A DNA stretch of 9,949 nucleotides from the NCBI GenBank assembly GCA_027053135.1, contig JALUEA010000056.1, positions 1-9,949 on the forward strand, read 5' to 3'. A model generated the notes under the pieces. That model did no database searches. It was not told where the DNA came from and saw nothing but the letters and a program-made list of their open reading frames with translations. This stretch comes from Candidatus Altimarinota bacterium. Lineage in GTDB: Bacteria > Patescibacteriota > Gracilibacteria > CAIRYL01. This document shows positions 1 to 5,497 of this stretch, one piece after another; position 1 is the first letter of the stretch, and each line of letters begins with the position of its first letter. Both the position numbers and the translations under genes were made by a program.

Positions 1-116
1 TCTTTATTATGAGAGACGATAGTAATATTTTTTGGGTTAATTTTTTTATCACATTTTGGACATGTGACTTCGTTTTGAATTTTTGTTAATACTTCTCGTA
101 TTTGTTTAGAGTTCAT
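1..116 (-). CDS. putative zinc-ribbon protein, N-terminal part (incomplete)
   Basis: This reading frame starts at the ATG on the complement of 114-116 and runs off the left edge after 38 complete codons. The visible protein begins MNSKQIREVLTKIQNEVTCP, with a short charged helix-like stretch followed by a C19-P-K-C22 knuckle and a hydrophilic segment. A CxxC after a short helix suggests the first half of a zinc ribbon; the second cysteine pair would lie outside the window. It lies 23 bp downstream of the gmk stop on the same strand, so the two genes are probably co-transcribed. No Shine-Dalgarno motif precedes the ATG. I do not recognise the family and assign no function. The zinc-binding idea rests on one CxxC only. 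Confidence 0.55.
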   Translation of the reverse strand, partial: MNSKQIREVLTKIQNEVTCPKCDKKINPKNITIVSHNK

Positions 117-139
117 AGGGATTATAGAAATAAGAATTA

Positions 140-733
140 CTATTTTGTAAGTTCAAGTAAGATTCTATTTTTGGTATCAATAATTGCTTCTTTGAGTTTT
201 CCATCATATGAAGTGATAATTGCATCGCATTCTTTTGCATGGAGAATTTCTTTTTTTGCTGTTTCGAGTCGTCGTTGTATTTCTTCTTCAGGAAGCGTAC
301 TTCGTCCTCGAATTCTTTTTTCAAGTGATGCAAGGCTTGGAGGCATAATAAAAAGAGAAAAAAGGTTTTCTTTTGGAAGAATTTTCTGCAGATTCCATAG
401 TCCTTGAATATCAAGTTCGCGTATTACATTTTTTCCTGATTGAAGTGCTGAAAAAATTTCTTTTTTGGGGAGTCCGTAGTAATGAATGTTATGGACAATA
501 GCATGTTCTATAAACGCATTATTTTTAAGTCCTGTTTCAAATTCATCTTTTGTCATAAAGATATAGTCTTTGTTCTGTATTTCTCCTTCGCGAGGTGTTC
601 GTGTTGTAGCAGTAATAGGAAAAAGAAAATTTTTATCTTTCCAGTCTTTTTTAATAGCGGAAATAATACTTCCTTTTCCGACACCAGAAGGCCCTATAAT
701 AAGGAAAAATTTTCCTATGAATGTGTGTGTCAT
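140..733 (-). CDS. gmk: guanylate kinase (GMP kinase)
   Basis: Guanylate kinase transfers phosphate from ATP to GMP, giving GDP for nucleotide synthesis in the cytoplasm. The 197-residue protein has the family length and order of motifs. The P-loop is G14-P-S-G-V-G-K20-G-S. The GMP-binding stretch TATTRTPREGE is at 41-51 with Y57 following. E76 lies in FIEHA, YGLPK is at 86-90, and ELDIQG at 106-111 fits the conserved acidic segment. The lid segment contains MPPSLASLEKRIRGRSTLPE with R140, R142 and R144, followed by RR at 154-155. The P-loop has G21 where many homologues have Ser. The ATG at the complement of 731-733 gives a normal N-terminus starting just before the first beta strand. The stop is TAG. 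It is transcribed divergently from the ribosomal operon and leads into the CxxC gene on its 3' side. Confidence 0.96.
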   Translation of the reverse strand: MTHTFIGKFFLIIGPSGVGKGSIISAIKKDWKDKNFLFPITATTRTPREGEIQNKDYIFMTKDEFETGLKNNAFIEHAIVHNIHYYGLPKKEIFSALQSGKNVIRELDIQGLWNLQKILPKENLFSLFIMPPSLASLEKRIRGRSTLPEEEIQRRLETAKKEILHAKECDAIITSYDGKLKEAIIDTKNRILLELTK

Positions 734-800
734 AGTGATCGTATAAAGAATCTATATATTTGTATAATAAAGCCTCTTTCCAAAAAAGAAAAGAAAAAAC

Positions 801-829
801 TTGACTTCTCTTTATGAAGCCTATAGACT
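801..829 (+). promoter_or_regulatory. candidate sigma-70 type promoter for the L16 operon
   Basis: TTGACT at 801-806 matches the -35 consensus at 5 of 6 positions. With a 17-bp spacer, TAGACT at 824-829 matches the -10 consensus at 4 of 6. A transcript from here would have a leader of about 100 nt before L16. The -10 overlaps a 14-bp near-palindrome, AAGCCTATAGACTT (817-830, one mismatched pair), which could be an operator or chance. Promoter consensus in this lineage is unknown, so this is a candidate only. Confidence 0.4.
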
Positions 830-858
830 TGCTTGGCTAAAAAAACTTTGATAAGAGT

Positions 859-898
859 TATAATTGCCGAAAATGTATTATAATTTTCCGAAATATAA
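859..898 (+). repeat. tandem imperfect 20-bp repeat, each copy starting with TATAAT
   Basis: Two perfect -10 hexamers, TATAAT at 859-864 and 879-884, are exactly 20 bp apart. Each continues as TATAATT followed one to two bases later by CCGAAA, so the segment is an imperfect tandem duplication. Neither copy has a good -35 at 16-18 bp. Within it GAAAAT (869-874) and ATTTTC (883-888) form a small inverted repeat. It may be a doubled -10 region or a regulator site ahead of L16, which starts 38 bp downstream. Confidence 0.5.
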
Positions 899-936
899 CT
901 GAAAATCAAGGTTTTGTCTATTTGTTTTAATTTAAT

Positions 937-1356
937 ATGCTTCTTCCAAAAAGAACAAAACATCGAAAAGAGTTTCGACGACGAAATCAGGGGGGTGGAG
1001 TTGCTCAAACGGGTCACCGAGTTGCTTTTGGGCAGTTTGGAATTAAGGCTCTTACTTTTGGGGAAATTACTTCTCGACAAATTGAGTCAGCTCGACAAAC
1101 AATGTCGCGATCTTTGGCTCGTAAAGGAAAAATTTGGATTAGAATCTTTCCTCATACTCCTATTACTCGAAAAGCTGCAGAGGTTCCAATGGGGTCTGGA
1201 AAGGGGTCTGTTGACTTTTATGTGGCAAGAGTAAAACCTGGAACTGTTTTATTTGAAATTGGTGGAGTTCCAGAAAAATTAGCAAGAGAGGCTTTTCGTC
1301 TTGCTGGGCATAAATTGTCTGTAAAGACAAAGCTTGTATTTAATACAGAACTTTAA
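937..1356 (+). CDS. rplP: 50S ribosomal protein L16
   Basis: L16 binds 23S rRNA near the A-site tRNA elbow and the peptidyl-transferase centre. The 139-residue protein has the family's start MLLPKRTKHRKEFRRRNQG. It continues with FGQFGIKAL (31-39), SRQIESARQTMSR (46-58), GKIWIRIFP (64-72) and the C-terminal block VKPGTVLFEIGGVPEKLAREAF followed by AGHKLSVKTK. At the loop corresponding to E. coli 80-85 (VRMGKG) this protein has V83-P84-M-G-S-G, so the usual Arg is Pro. The ATG at 937 gives the canonical N-terminus. Normally rpsS, rplV and rpsC lie just upstream; here gmk is divergent instead, so L16 is the first gene of this block. No Shine-Dalgarno is visible (upstream TTTAATTTAAT). Confidence 0.97.
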   Translation: MLLPKRTKHRKEFRRRNQGGGVAQTGHRVAFGQFGIKALTFGEITSRQIESARQTMSRSLARKGKIWIRIFPHTPITRKAAEVPMGSGKGSVDFYVARVKPGTVLFEIGGVPEKLAREAFRLAGHKLSVKTKLVFNTEL

Positions 1357-1365
1357 TTTAAAAAA

Positions 1366-1524
1366 ATGGCAAAAGAAGATTTACAAAAAGAATTGTCTGA
1401 TGCTCGGCGTGCACTTGCTTCTGTAAGGTTATTGTCTCGAACTGGTCAGCATAAAAACACGGCAGATGTTAAAAAGGCGAGAAAAGTGGTTGCTCGAATT
1501 TTAACAAAAATGAATAGTAAATAA
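1366..1524 (+). CDS. rpmC: 50S ribosomal protein L29
   Basis: L29 is a small helical-hairpin protein at the exit of the ribosomal tunnel. The 52-residue product starts MAKEDLQKELSDARRALASV and contains the family's signature helical block around VRLLSRTGQHKNTADVKKARKVVARILT. In typical L29 this region reads R-x-x-xx-GQL-xx-xx-ixxvRrxIARixT. It is shorter than the usual 60-70 residues, mainly because the N-terminal part of helix 1 is reduced. It starts only 9 bp after the L16 stop, in the same frame, with an A-run directly before the ATG. Its position between L16 and S17 is the classic S10-operon order. The stop is TAA. Both the motif and the position support the call. Confidence 0.93.
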   Translation: MAKEDLQKELSDARRALASVRLLSRTGQHKNTADVKKARKVVARILTKMNSK

Positions 1525-1538
1525 TTTAAGATTGATAT

Positions 1539-1763
1539 ATGAAAACTAAGAGTGGAGTTGTTGTGTCGGCAGCAGGAGATAAAACAATTGTTGTAAGAGT
1601 TGATTCTTATATGAAACATTCTTTATATGAAAAAAGAGTGTTAAAATCAAAGAAGTTTTATGCTCATGATGAAAACAATTCTTGTAAGGTAGGTGATCAT
1701 GTTACTATTGTGGAGTCTCGACCGTTTTCAAAGTTGAAACGATGGAAGTTAGTAACAAAATAA
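1539..1763 (+). CDS. rpsQ: 30S ribosomal protein S17
   Basis: S17 is an OB-fold protein that binds 16S rRNA helices 7 and 11 early in small-subunit assembly. The 74-residue protein has the first beta segment [16 protein letters not shown] (6-21). It also has the diagnostic C-terminal run YAHDE (41-45), [15 protein letters not shown] (51-65) and W69. It is about ten residues shorter than the E. coli protein because it lacks the extended N-terminal tail. The start at 1539 is preceded by AAGATTGATAT, with no Shine-Dalgarno. It sits 14 bp after L29 and 21 bp before L14, the standard order of the last gene of the S10 operon followed by spc genes. Confidence 0.96.
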   Translation: MKTKSGVVVSAAGDKTIVVRVDSYMKHSLYEKRVLKSKKFYAHDENNSCKVGDHVTIVESRPFSKLKRWKLVTK

Positions 1764-1784
1764 TACAATAATTTCAAAAAAGAT

Positions 1785-2153
1785 ATGATTCAAACACAGT
1801 CTATATTGTCGGTTGCAGATAACTCTGGTGCAAAAGAGGTTATGTGTATTAAAGTTTTAGGAGGATCGAAGCGTCGGTATGCTCAAGTTGGAGATGTTAT
1901 TGTTGTAACGGTGCGAGTTGCTTCTCCAAAAGGAGCTGTTAAAAGAAAGAGTATTCAGAAAGCAGTTGTTGTTCGTCAGAAAAATACGATTCGTCGTCCA
2001 AATGGGTCGTTTCTTCGATTTGATGAAAACGCTGTTGTAATTCTAAATGCAGATAATCAACCAAGGGGTACTCGAGTTTTTGGTCCGATTGCTAATGAGG
2101 TTCGTACAGCAGGGTACCAGAAGATAATATCTATGGCTCCGGAAATTTTTTAG
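1785..2153 (+). CDS. rplN: 50S ribosomal protein L14
   Basis: L14 binds 23S rRNA at the subunit interface and takes part in bridges to the 30S subunit. The 122-residue protein has exactly the common bacterial length. Conserved blocks are [17 protein letters not shown] (11-27), [11 protein letters not shown] (36-46), [17 protein letters not shown] (71-87), RGTRVFGP (94-101) and IISMAPEIF at the C-terminus. The conserved arginine in GTRVFGP is encoded by CGA, direct evidence that CGA means Arg here. The stop is TAG. L24 follows after 8 bp. It is the first gene of the spc part of the cluster, apparently transcribed through from S17. Confidence 0.97.
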   Translation: MIQTQSILSVADNSGAKEVMCIKVLGGSKRRYAQVGDVIVVTVRVASPKGAVKRKSIQKAVVVRQKNTIRRPNGSFLRFDENAVVILNADNQPRGTRVFGPIANEVRTAGYQKIISMAPEIF

Positions 2154-2161
2154 TTTATATT

Positions 2162-2485
2162 ATGAGAATTAAAGTAGGTGATGAGGTTATTGTTATATCT
2201 GGAAAAGAGAGTGGAAAGAAGGGTGTAGTAATAAAAGTTAATACCTCAAAAGAAATAGTTTGGGTAAAAGATGTTAATATGATGGTTAAACATGTTAAAA
2301 AAACATCTGAACAATCTGGAAAAAGACTTGAGGTAGAAGCACCTCTTGCTGTTTCAAATGTTATGCTTGTTGATTCTAATGGAAATGCGTCTCGAGTACG
2401 ATATGCATTTGATAAGAAAGGGAAGAAGATACGGCAGTATGTTACAACTGGTAAAACGGTTTCAGAAAATTTCACTAAATCATAA
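2162..2485 (+). CDS. rplX: 50S ribosomal protein L24
   Basis: L24 is an assembly initiator that binds the 5' domain of 23S rRNA and lies near the tunnel exit. The 107-residue protein has an N-terminal KOW motif, VGDEVIVISGKESGKKGVV (5-23). The family blocks VKDVNMMVKHVK (35-46) and EVEAPLAVSNVMLVD (57-71) follow. The C-terminus carries a basic segment, KKGKKIRQ, and a short tail. The stop codon overlaps the L5 start by one base (TAATG at 2483-2487), a classic arrangement for translational coupling. It starts 8 bp after L14 and has no Shine-Dalgarno; the ATG follows TTTATATT. Confidence 0.96.
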   Translation: MRIKVGDEVIVISGKESGKKGVVIKVNTSKEIVWVKDVNMMVKHVKKTSEQSGKRLEVEAPLAVSNVMLVDSNGNASRVRYAFDKKGKKIRQYVTTGKTVSENFTKS

Positions 2486-3024
2486 TGAGTTTTGCAGAAA
2501 AATATACATCATCGATTGTTCCACAATTGAAGAAAGATTTAAATATTTCTAATATTATGGCTGTTCCTCGATTAGAGAAAATAGTTATAAATGTTGGGAT
2601 TGGTTCTTGGTTGCAAGGAGGAAAAGATTTTTCGAAAGTTGTAGAGGGAGTTGAGGCTATTGCAGGGCAAAAAGCTGTTGTAAAAAAAGCACGACTTTCA
2701 GTTTCGAATTTTAAACTTCGAAAGGGAATGCCTGTTGGGGTAACTCTTACATTAAGAGGAGAGAAAATGTATGATTTTCTTGAGAGGATTATTAAGATTA
2801 CTATTCCTCGAATTCGAGATTTTCATGGGTTCTCTACACGGTCATTTGATGGAAGAGGAAATTATTCTATTGGTTTAAAAACATATTCTGTGTTTCCGGA
2901 AATTCATTACAATGATATTGTAAAGAATTATGGAGTAGCAGTTACATTTGTTACAACTGCAGGTACAGATGAATCTGCGAAAGCATTGCTTTCATCTTTT
3001 GGGTTTCCTTTTCAAAAACAATAA
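2485..3024 (+). CDS. rplE: 50S ribosomal protein L5
   Basis: L5 binds 5S rRNA and helix 84 of 23S rRNA, and contacts P-site tRNA in the central protuberance. The 179-residue product has the usual length. Key blocks are [16 protein letters not shown] (27-42), [27 protein letters not shown] (59-85), [15 protein letters not shown] (88-102), [24 protein letters not shown] (107-130) and FPEIHYNDI (137-145). The start overlaps the L24 stop as TAATG, so it is probably translated by reinitiation or coupling rather than by its own Shine-Dalgarno. S14 follows after 14 bp, in conserved spc order. Confidence 0.97.
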   Translation: MSFAEKYTSSIVPQLKKDLNISNIMAVPRLEKIVINVGIGSWLQGGKDFSKVVEGVEAIAGQKAVVKKARLSVSNFKLRKGMPVGVTLTLRGEKMYDFLERIIKITIPRIRDFHGFSTRSFDGRGNYSIGLKTYSVFPEIHYNDIVKNYGVAVTFVTTAGTDESAKALLSSFGFPFQKQ

Positions 3025-3038
3025 TTTTATTTTTATTC

Positions 3039-3263
3039 ATGGCTAAAAAATCAATGATTGAGCGGGATAAGAAACGAGCAAAACGAGTTTCTGATGCTAT
3101 TGCTGCAGGAGTTACTCCAAAGTTTAAGTGTCGGGTTCGAAATAGATGTCAAATATGTGGGCGTCCAAGGGGATATATTCGTTTCTTTAAAATGTGTCGG
3201 ATTTGTGTTCGAGAACATGCAGCCTTAGGGTTAATTCCTGGTTTGCGAAAAGCTAGTTGGTAA
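3039..3263 (+). CDS. rpsN: 30S ribosomal protein S14, zinc-binding type, with N-terminal insertion
   Basis: S14 assembles late into the 30S head and contacts 16S rRNA helices near S3 and S10. This is the zinc (C+) form: C37-Q-I-C40 and C53-R-I-C56 supply a four-cysteine site. The ends MAKKSMI and IPGLRKASW are diagnostic. The protein has 74 residues, whereas the common zinc form has 61. Aligning TPKFK (26-30) shows about 13 extra residues, roughly [12 protein letters not shown], between the start and the core. It is still shorter than the zinc-free form of about 100 residues. It lies between L5 and S8 in normal spc order, with a 14-bp and a 16-bp spacer. Confidence 0.96.
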   Translation: MAKKSMIERDKKRAKRVSDAIAAGVTPKFKCRVRNRCQICGRPRGYIRFFKMCRICVREHAALGLIPGLRKASW

Positions 3264-3279
3264 TTTTTTTTATATTCAA

Positions 3280-3663
3280 ATGATAACTGATCCTATTGCA
3301 GATTTGTTGACTCGTATTCGAAATGCTTCTCGAGCGAGACATGAATTCGTTTTAATTCCGTATTCTAAATTAAAAGAATCGTTGCTTGCTATTCTTTTAG
3401 AAGAAGGGTTTGTAAGTGAAGTAAAAGTTGTGAGAAATGAAAAATTTCCGCAGTTAAAAGTATTTTTAATACCGGAAAATTCATCTATAGAGCTTGTACG
3501 AAAAAGTACTCCTGGTCGTCGATTATATGTGTCATGTTCAGATCTTCGTCCTGTAAAGAGTGGGTATGGAATAGGTATTCTTTCTACTTCTAAAGGGTTG
3601 CTGACAGTAGAAAAGGCTATAGAAGAAGGTGTTGGTGGAGAATACATTTGTGAAGTTTATTAA
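3280..3663 (+). CDS. rpsH: 30S ribosomal protein S8
   Basis: S8 binds the central domain of 16S rRNA (helix 21) early in assembly; in E. coli it also represses the spc mRNA. The 127-residue protein starts with the diagnostic MITDPIADLLTRIRNASRAR and ends with the equally diagnostic STSKGLLTVEKAIEEGVGGE (102-121) plus YICEVY. In between are IPYSKLKESLLAILLEEGF (26-44) and RKSTPGRRLYV (74-84). Length and both ends agree with standard bacterial S8. I could not identify an S8-type binding hairpin in the short spacers nearby. It is followed by L6 after 8 bp. Confidence 0.97.
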   Translation: MITDPIADLLTRIRNASRARHEFVLIPYSKLKESLLAILLEEGFVSEVKVVRNEKFPQLKVFLIPENSSIELVRKSTPGRRLYVSCSDLRPVKSGYGIGILSTSKGLLTVEKAIEEGVGGEYICEVY

Positions 3664-3671
3664 TATATATT

Positions 3672-4217
3672 ATGTCTCGAATTGGAAAATTACCAGTGGC
3701 TATAGTGTCTGGAGTTACCGTTTCTATTTCTGATACTTCTATTGAAGTAAAAGGACCAAAAGGAAATCTTTCGTTTGATTTTCCAGGAGGAATTTCAGTA
3801 AAAGAAGAAGATGGTTTTATAGTGGTAGAGCGTTCTTCAGATGATAGAAAAACTCGATCGTTTCATGGGTTAGTTCGTTCTATTATATCTAATATGGTAG
3901 AAGGGGTTACAAAAGGACATGAAAAACAACTTGAAATTATAGGAGTTGGGTATAGGGCAACTGCGAAAGGTTCTTCAATTGATTTATCACTTGGTTTTTC
4001 TCATCCTGTTTCTTTAAAAGCTCCAGATGGAGTTACCGTTACTATGCATGAAAAAGAAAAAAATGTTATAATAATTTCTGGTGCGGATAAACAACAGGTT
4101 GGAGAATTTGCTGCAAATATTCGAAAATTGAAAAAACCAGAACCGTATAAAGGAAAAGGTATTCGATATGTTGGTGAATATGTACGAAGAAAGGCTGGTA
4201 AGTCAGCTGCAAAATAA
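3672..4217 (+). CDS. rplF: 50S ribosomal protein L6
   Basis: L6 lies at the base of the L7/L12 stalk near the sarcin-ricin loop, where elongation factors bind. The 181-residue product carries the two tandem L6 domains. The first contains MSRIGKLPVAI and KGPKGNLSFDFP. The second contains LEIIGVGYRATAKG (87-100), LGFSHPVSLKAPDGV (107-121) and SGADKQQVGEFAANIRKLKKPEPY (136-159). The C-terminal GKGIRYVGEYVRRKAGK is the rRNA-binding tail. Length is normal. It starts 8 bp after S8, with TATATATT before the ATG and no Shine-Dalgarno. The stop is TAA, then 25 bp to L18. Confidence 0.97.
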   Translation: MSRIGKLPVAIVSGVTVSISDTSIEVKGPKGNLSFDFPGGISVKEEDGFIVVERSSDDRKTRSFHGLVRSIISNMVEGVTKGHEKQLEIIGVGYRATAKGSSIDLSLGFSHPVSLKAPDGVTVTMHEKEKNVIIISGADKQQVGEFAANIRKLKKPEPYKGKGIRYVGEYVRRKAGKSAAK

Positions 4218-4242
4218 TATCTCTTTTTGATAAAAATACTCT

Positions 4243-4563
4243 ATGTTATCTAAAAAATATATACTTCGAAAACGAAGAAAGAATCGAATTCGTTCGAAGA
4301 TTAATGGGACGGCTACATGTCCTCGATTATCAGTTTATCGGTCAAATAGAGCATTTTCTGCTCAGTTGATAGATGATGTTGTTGGAGTAACAATTGCTTC
4401 TGCTCTTGTTAAGCAAGGGAATATTGATGGAGCAAAGGCAACAGCAGAGCTTCTTTCTAAAAAATATACAGGTCCTTGTGTTTTTGATAGGAATGGGTAT
4501 GCGTATCACGGAAGAGTGAAAGCGTTTGCAGATCATGCACGAACATTAGGGTTTGAATTTTAA
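4243..4563 (+). CDS. rplR: 50S ribosomal protein L18
   Basis: L18 binds 5S rRNA together with L5 and anchors it to the central protuberance. The protein has 106 residues, a little shorter than the usual 115-120. The basic N-terminus LSKKYILRKRRKNRIRSKIN and CPRLSVYRSNRAFSAQLIDD (26-45) fit the family. The C-terminus VFDRNGYAYHGRVKAFADHA, ending in LGFEF, is diagnostic. The shortening is in the central loop and N-terminal tail. The ATG at 4243 is preceded by an AT-rich 25-bp spacer with no Shine-Dalgarno. L6-L18-S5 is the conserved spc order. Confidence 0.96.
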   Translation: MLSKKYILRKRRKNRIRSKINGTATCPRLSVYRSNRAFSAQLIDDVVGVTIASALVKQGNIDGAKATAELLSKKYTGPCVFDRNGYAYHGRVKAFADHARTLGFEF

Positions 4564-4586
4564 TAATTATTATTTGTATTTTTTCA

Positions 4587-5141
4587 ATGTCTGAAGAATT
4601 AGTGAAACCAACGGAAGGAAAAAAAAGAGTTTCTCCTCGATCAAGAGGGCGTGGTCGTCGACAAGGGCGACGAGATGTAAAAGAATTTGAAGAAGTTGTT
4701 CTTGATATTGCGCGTGTAACACGTGTGGTGAAAGGAGGTCGAAGAATGCGGTTTCTTGCCTCTGTTGCAATTGGAGATAAAAAAGGACGGGTTGGTCTTG
4801 GAACTGGTAAGTCAGTAGAGGTTTCAGTGGCTATTCGAAAAGCAGTTCAGGATGCAAAAAAGAATTTAATTACGGTTCCACTGGTAAAAGGAACAATCCC
4901 TTTTTCAAAAGTTGCATTGTATAAATCAGCGAAAATTTTGTTAATGCCTGCGCCTGCAGGAACGGGAGTAATTGCGGGTGGTGCATTTCGAAAGATTGCA
5001 ACATTAGCAGGGATTACAGATATTTATGCAAAATCAATTGGAACAAATTCTCCATTAGTTTCTGCTCAAGCATCAATCAGAGCTCTTAAATCATTTGTTC
5101 GATTACGAAGAGGTGTTGAAGAAGAGGCTTCGAAGTCGTAA
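4587..5141 (+). CDS. rpsE: 30S ribosomal protein S5
   Basis: S5 sits on the solvent side of the 30S near the decoding region and is linked to translational accuracy and mRNA entry. The 184-residue product has a basic N-terminal tail and the double-stranded RNA-binding domain: VVLDIARVTRVVKGGRRMRF (37-56), VAIGDKKGRVGLGTGKSVEV (60-79) and AIRKA. The second domain contains TIPFSKVALYKSAKILLMPAP and GTGVIAGGAFRKIATLAGI. At 155-167 the usual NPxNVVRATxxAL reads SPLVSAQASIRAL, so the common Asn and Arg are absent. In most bacteria L30, L15 and secY follow; here a 72-bp spacer and IF-1 follow instead. Confidence 0.96.
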   Translation: MSEELVKPTEGKKRVSPRSRGRGRRQGRRDVKEFEEVVLDIARVTRVVKGGRRMRFLASVAIGDKKGRVGLGTGKSVEVSVAIRKAVQDAKKNLITVPLVKGTIPFSKVALYKSAKILLMPAPAGTGVIAGGAFRKIATLAGITDIYAKSIGTNSPLVSAQASIRALKSFVRLRRGVEEEASKS

Positions 5142-5213
5142 AATCTATTGCAGTTCGTCTTTGAAGGCTGGTATGATGTATTTGTTGTCTTAATGTTTAT
5201 ATTATAAAAGTTA
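5142..5213 (+). other. 72-bp spacer at the site where rpmD, rplO, secY, adk and map usually lie
   Basis: This is the longest spacer inside the operon; the others are -1 to 57 bp. No L30, L15, SecY, Adk or Map sequence is present in any frame. TATGAT at 5172-5177 could be a weak -10 with TTGCAG (5148-5153) 18 bp upstream, matching the -35 consensus at only 3 of 6 positions. An internal promoter for the IF-1/alpha segment is therefore possible but unproven. No clear terminator hairpin is present, so read-through from S5 is expected. Confidence 0.55.
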
Positions 5214-5474
5214 ATGAGTAAAGAAGGGGTTGTAGAAAGTAGAGGTGTAGTTGAAGAATGTTTGCCAGGTGCAAATTTTAAAGTGAAAATATTTGAAATT
5301 CGAGTGGGAGACGATTATGTTGCTTTGCCTTCTGGAGAAGAACGATATGCTCAGTGTACTATTAGTGGAAGAGTTCGAAAAAATAGAGTGCGAATTTTAC
5401 CAGGAGATATTGTTCAGGTTGAAAGTTCTCTTTATGATTTAAATAAAGGACGAATAGTTTTTCGAGAAAAGTAA
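5214..5474 (+). CDS. infA: translation initiation factor IF-1 with an internal insertion
   Basis: IF-1 binds the 30S A site and, with IF-2 and IF-3, sets up the initiation complex. The 86-residue protein has the OB-fold blocks KEGVVESRGVVEECLPGANF (3-22), ISGRVRKNRVRILPGD (50-65) and the diagnostic YDLNKGRIVFREK end (74-86). Typical bacterial IF-1 has about 72 residues. Anchoring at F22 and at ISG (50-52) shows 14 extra residues between beta strands 2 and 3, within 27-47, including EIRVGDDYVALPSGEERYAQ. Both flanks align without gaps, so this is a loop insertion, not a wrong start. The gene precedes L36, the standard context for infA. Confidence 0.96.
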   Translation: MSKEGVVESRGVVEECLPGANFKVKIFEIRVGDDYVALPSGEERYAQCTISGRVRKNRVRILPGDIVQVESSLYDLNKGRIVFREK

Positions 5475-5497
5475 GAAATAATTTTAGGTAATAATGT

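Larger units (their letters stand above)
734..936. promoter_or_regulatory. divergent intergenic region between gmk and the L16 operon
   Basis: These 203 bp separate two divergent genes, so they must hold the promoter of gmk (leftward) and, unless transcription enters from elsewhere, that of the ribosomal operon (rightward). The stretch is very AT-rich and includes an A-rich tract at 782-799. On the leftward side I see several TATA-like hexamers near 737-770 but no convincing paired -35. On the rightward side the candidates are listed separately. No ORF, tRNA or riboswitch was recognised here. Confidence 0.6.

Noticed and set aside
782..799. A-rich tract as a terminator for leftward or rightward transcripts
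   Set aside because: No GC-containing hairpin precedes it on either strand, and it lies between divergent genes where no terminator is expected.
102..817. + strand open frames at 102-407 and 482-817
   Set aside because: They lie opposite gmk, have low-complexity Ser/Phe-rich or Lys-rich products and no family resemblance; they are antisense shadows.
730..1080. - strand open frame across the operon promoter region and the start of L16
   Set aside because: It overlaps the start of gmk and the antisense of L16, has a biased Ser/Lys/Phe composition and leaves no room for promoters.
5142..5213. Remnant of L15, L30 or SecY in the S5-IF-1 gap
   Set aside because: Reading all frames of the 72 bp shows no recognisable piece of any of these proteins.
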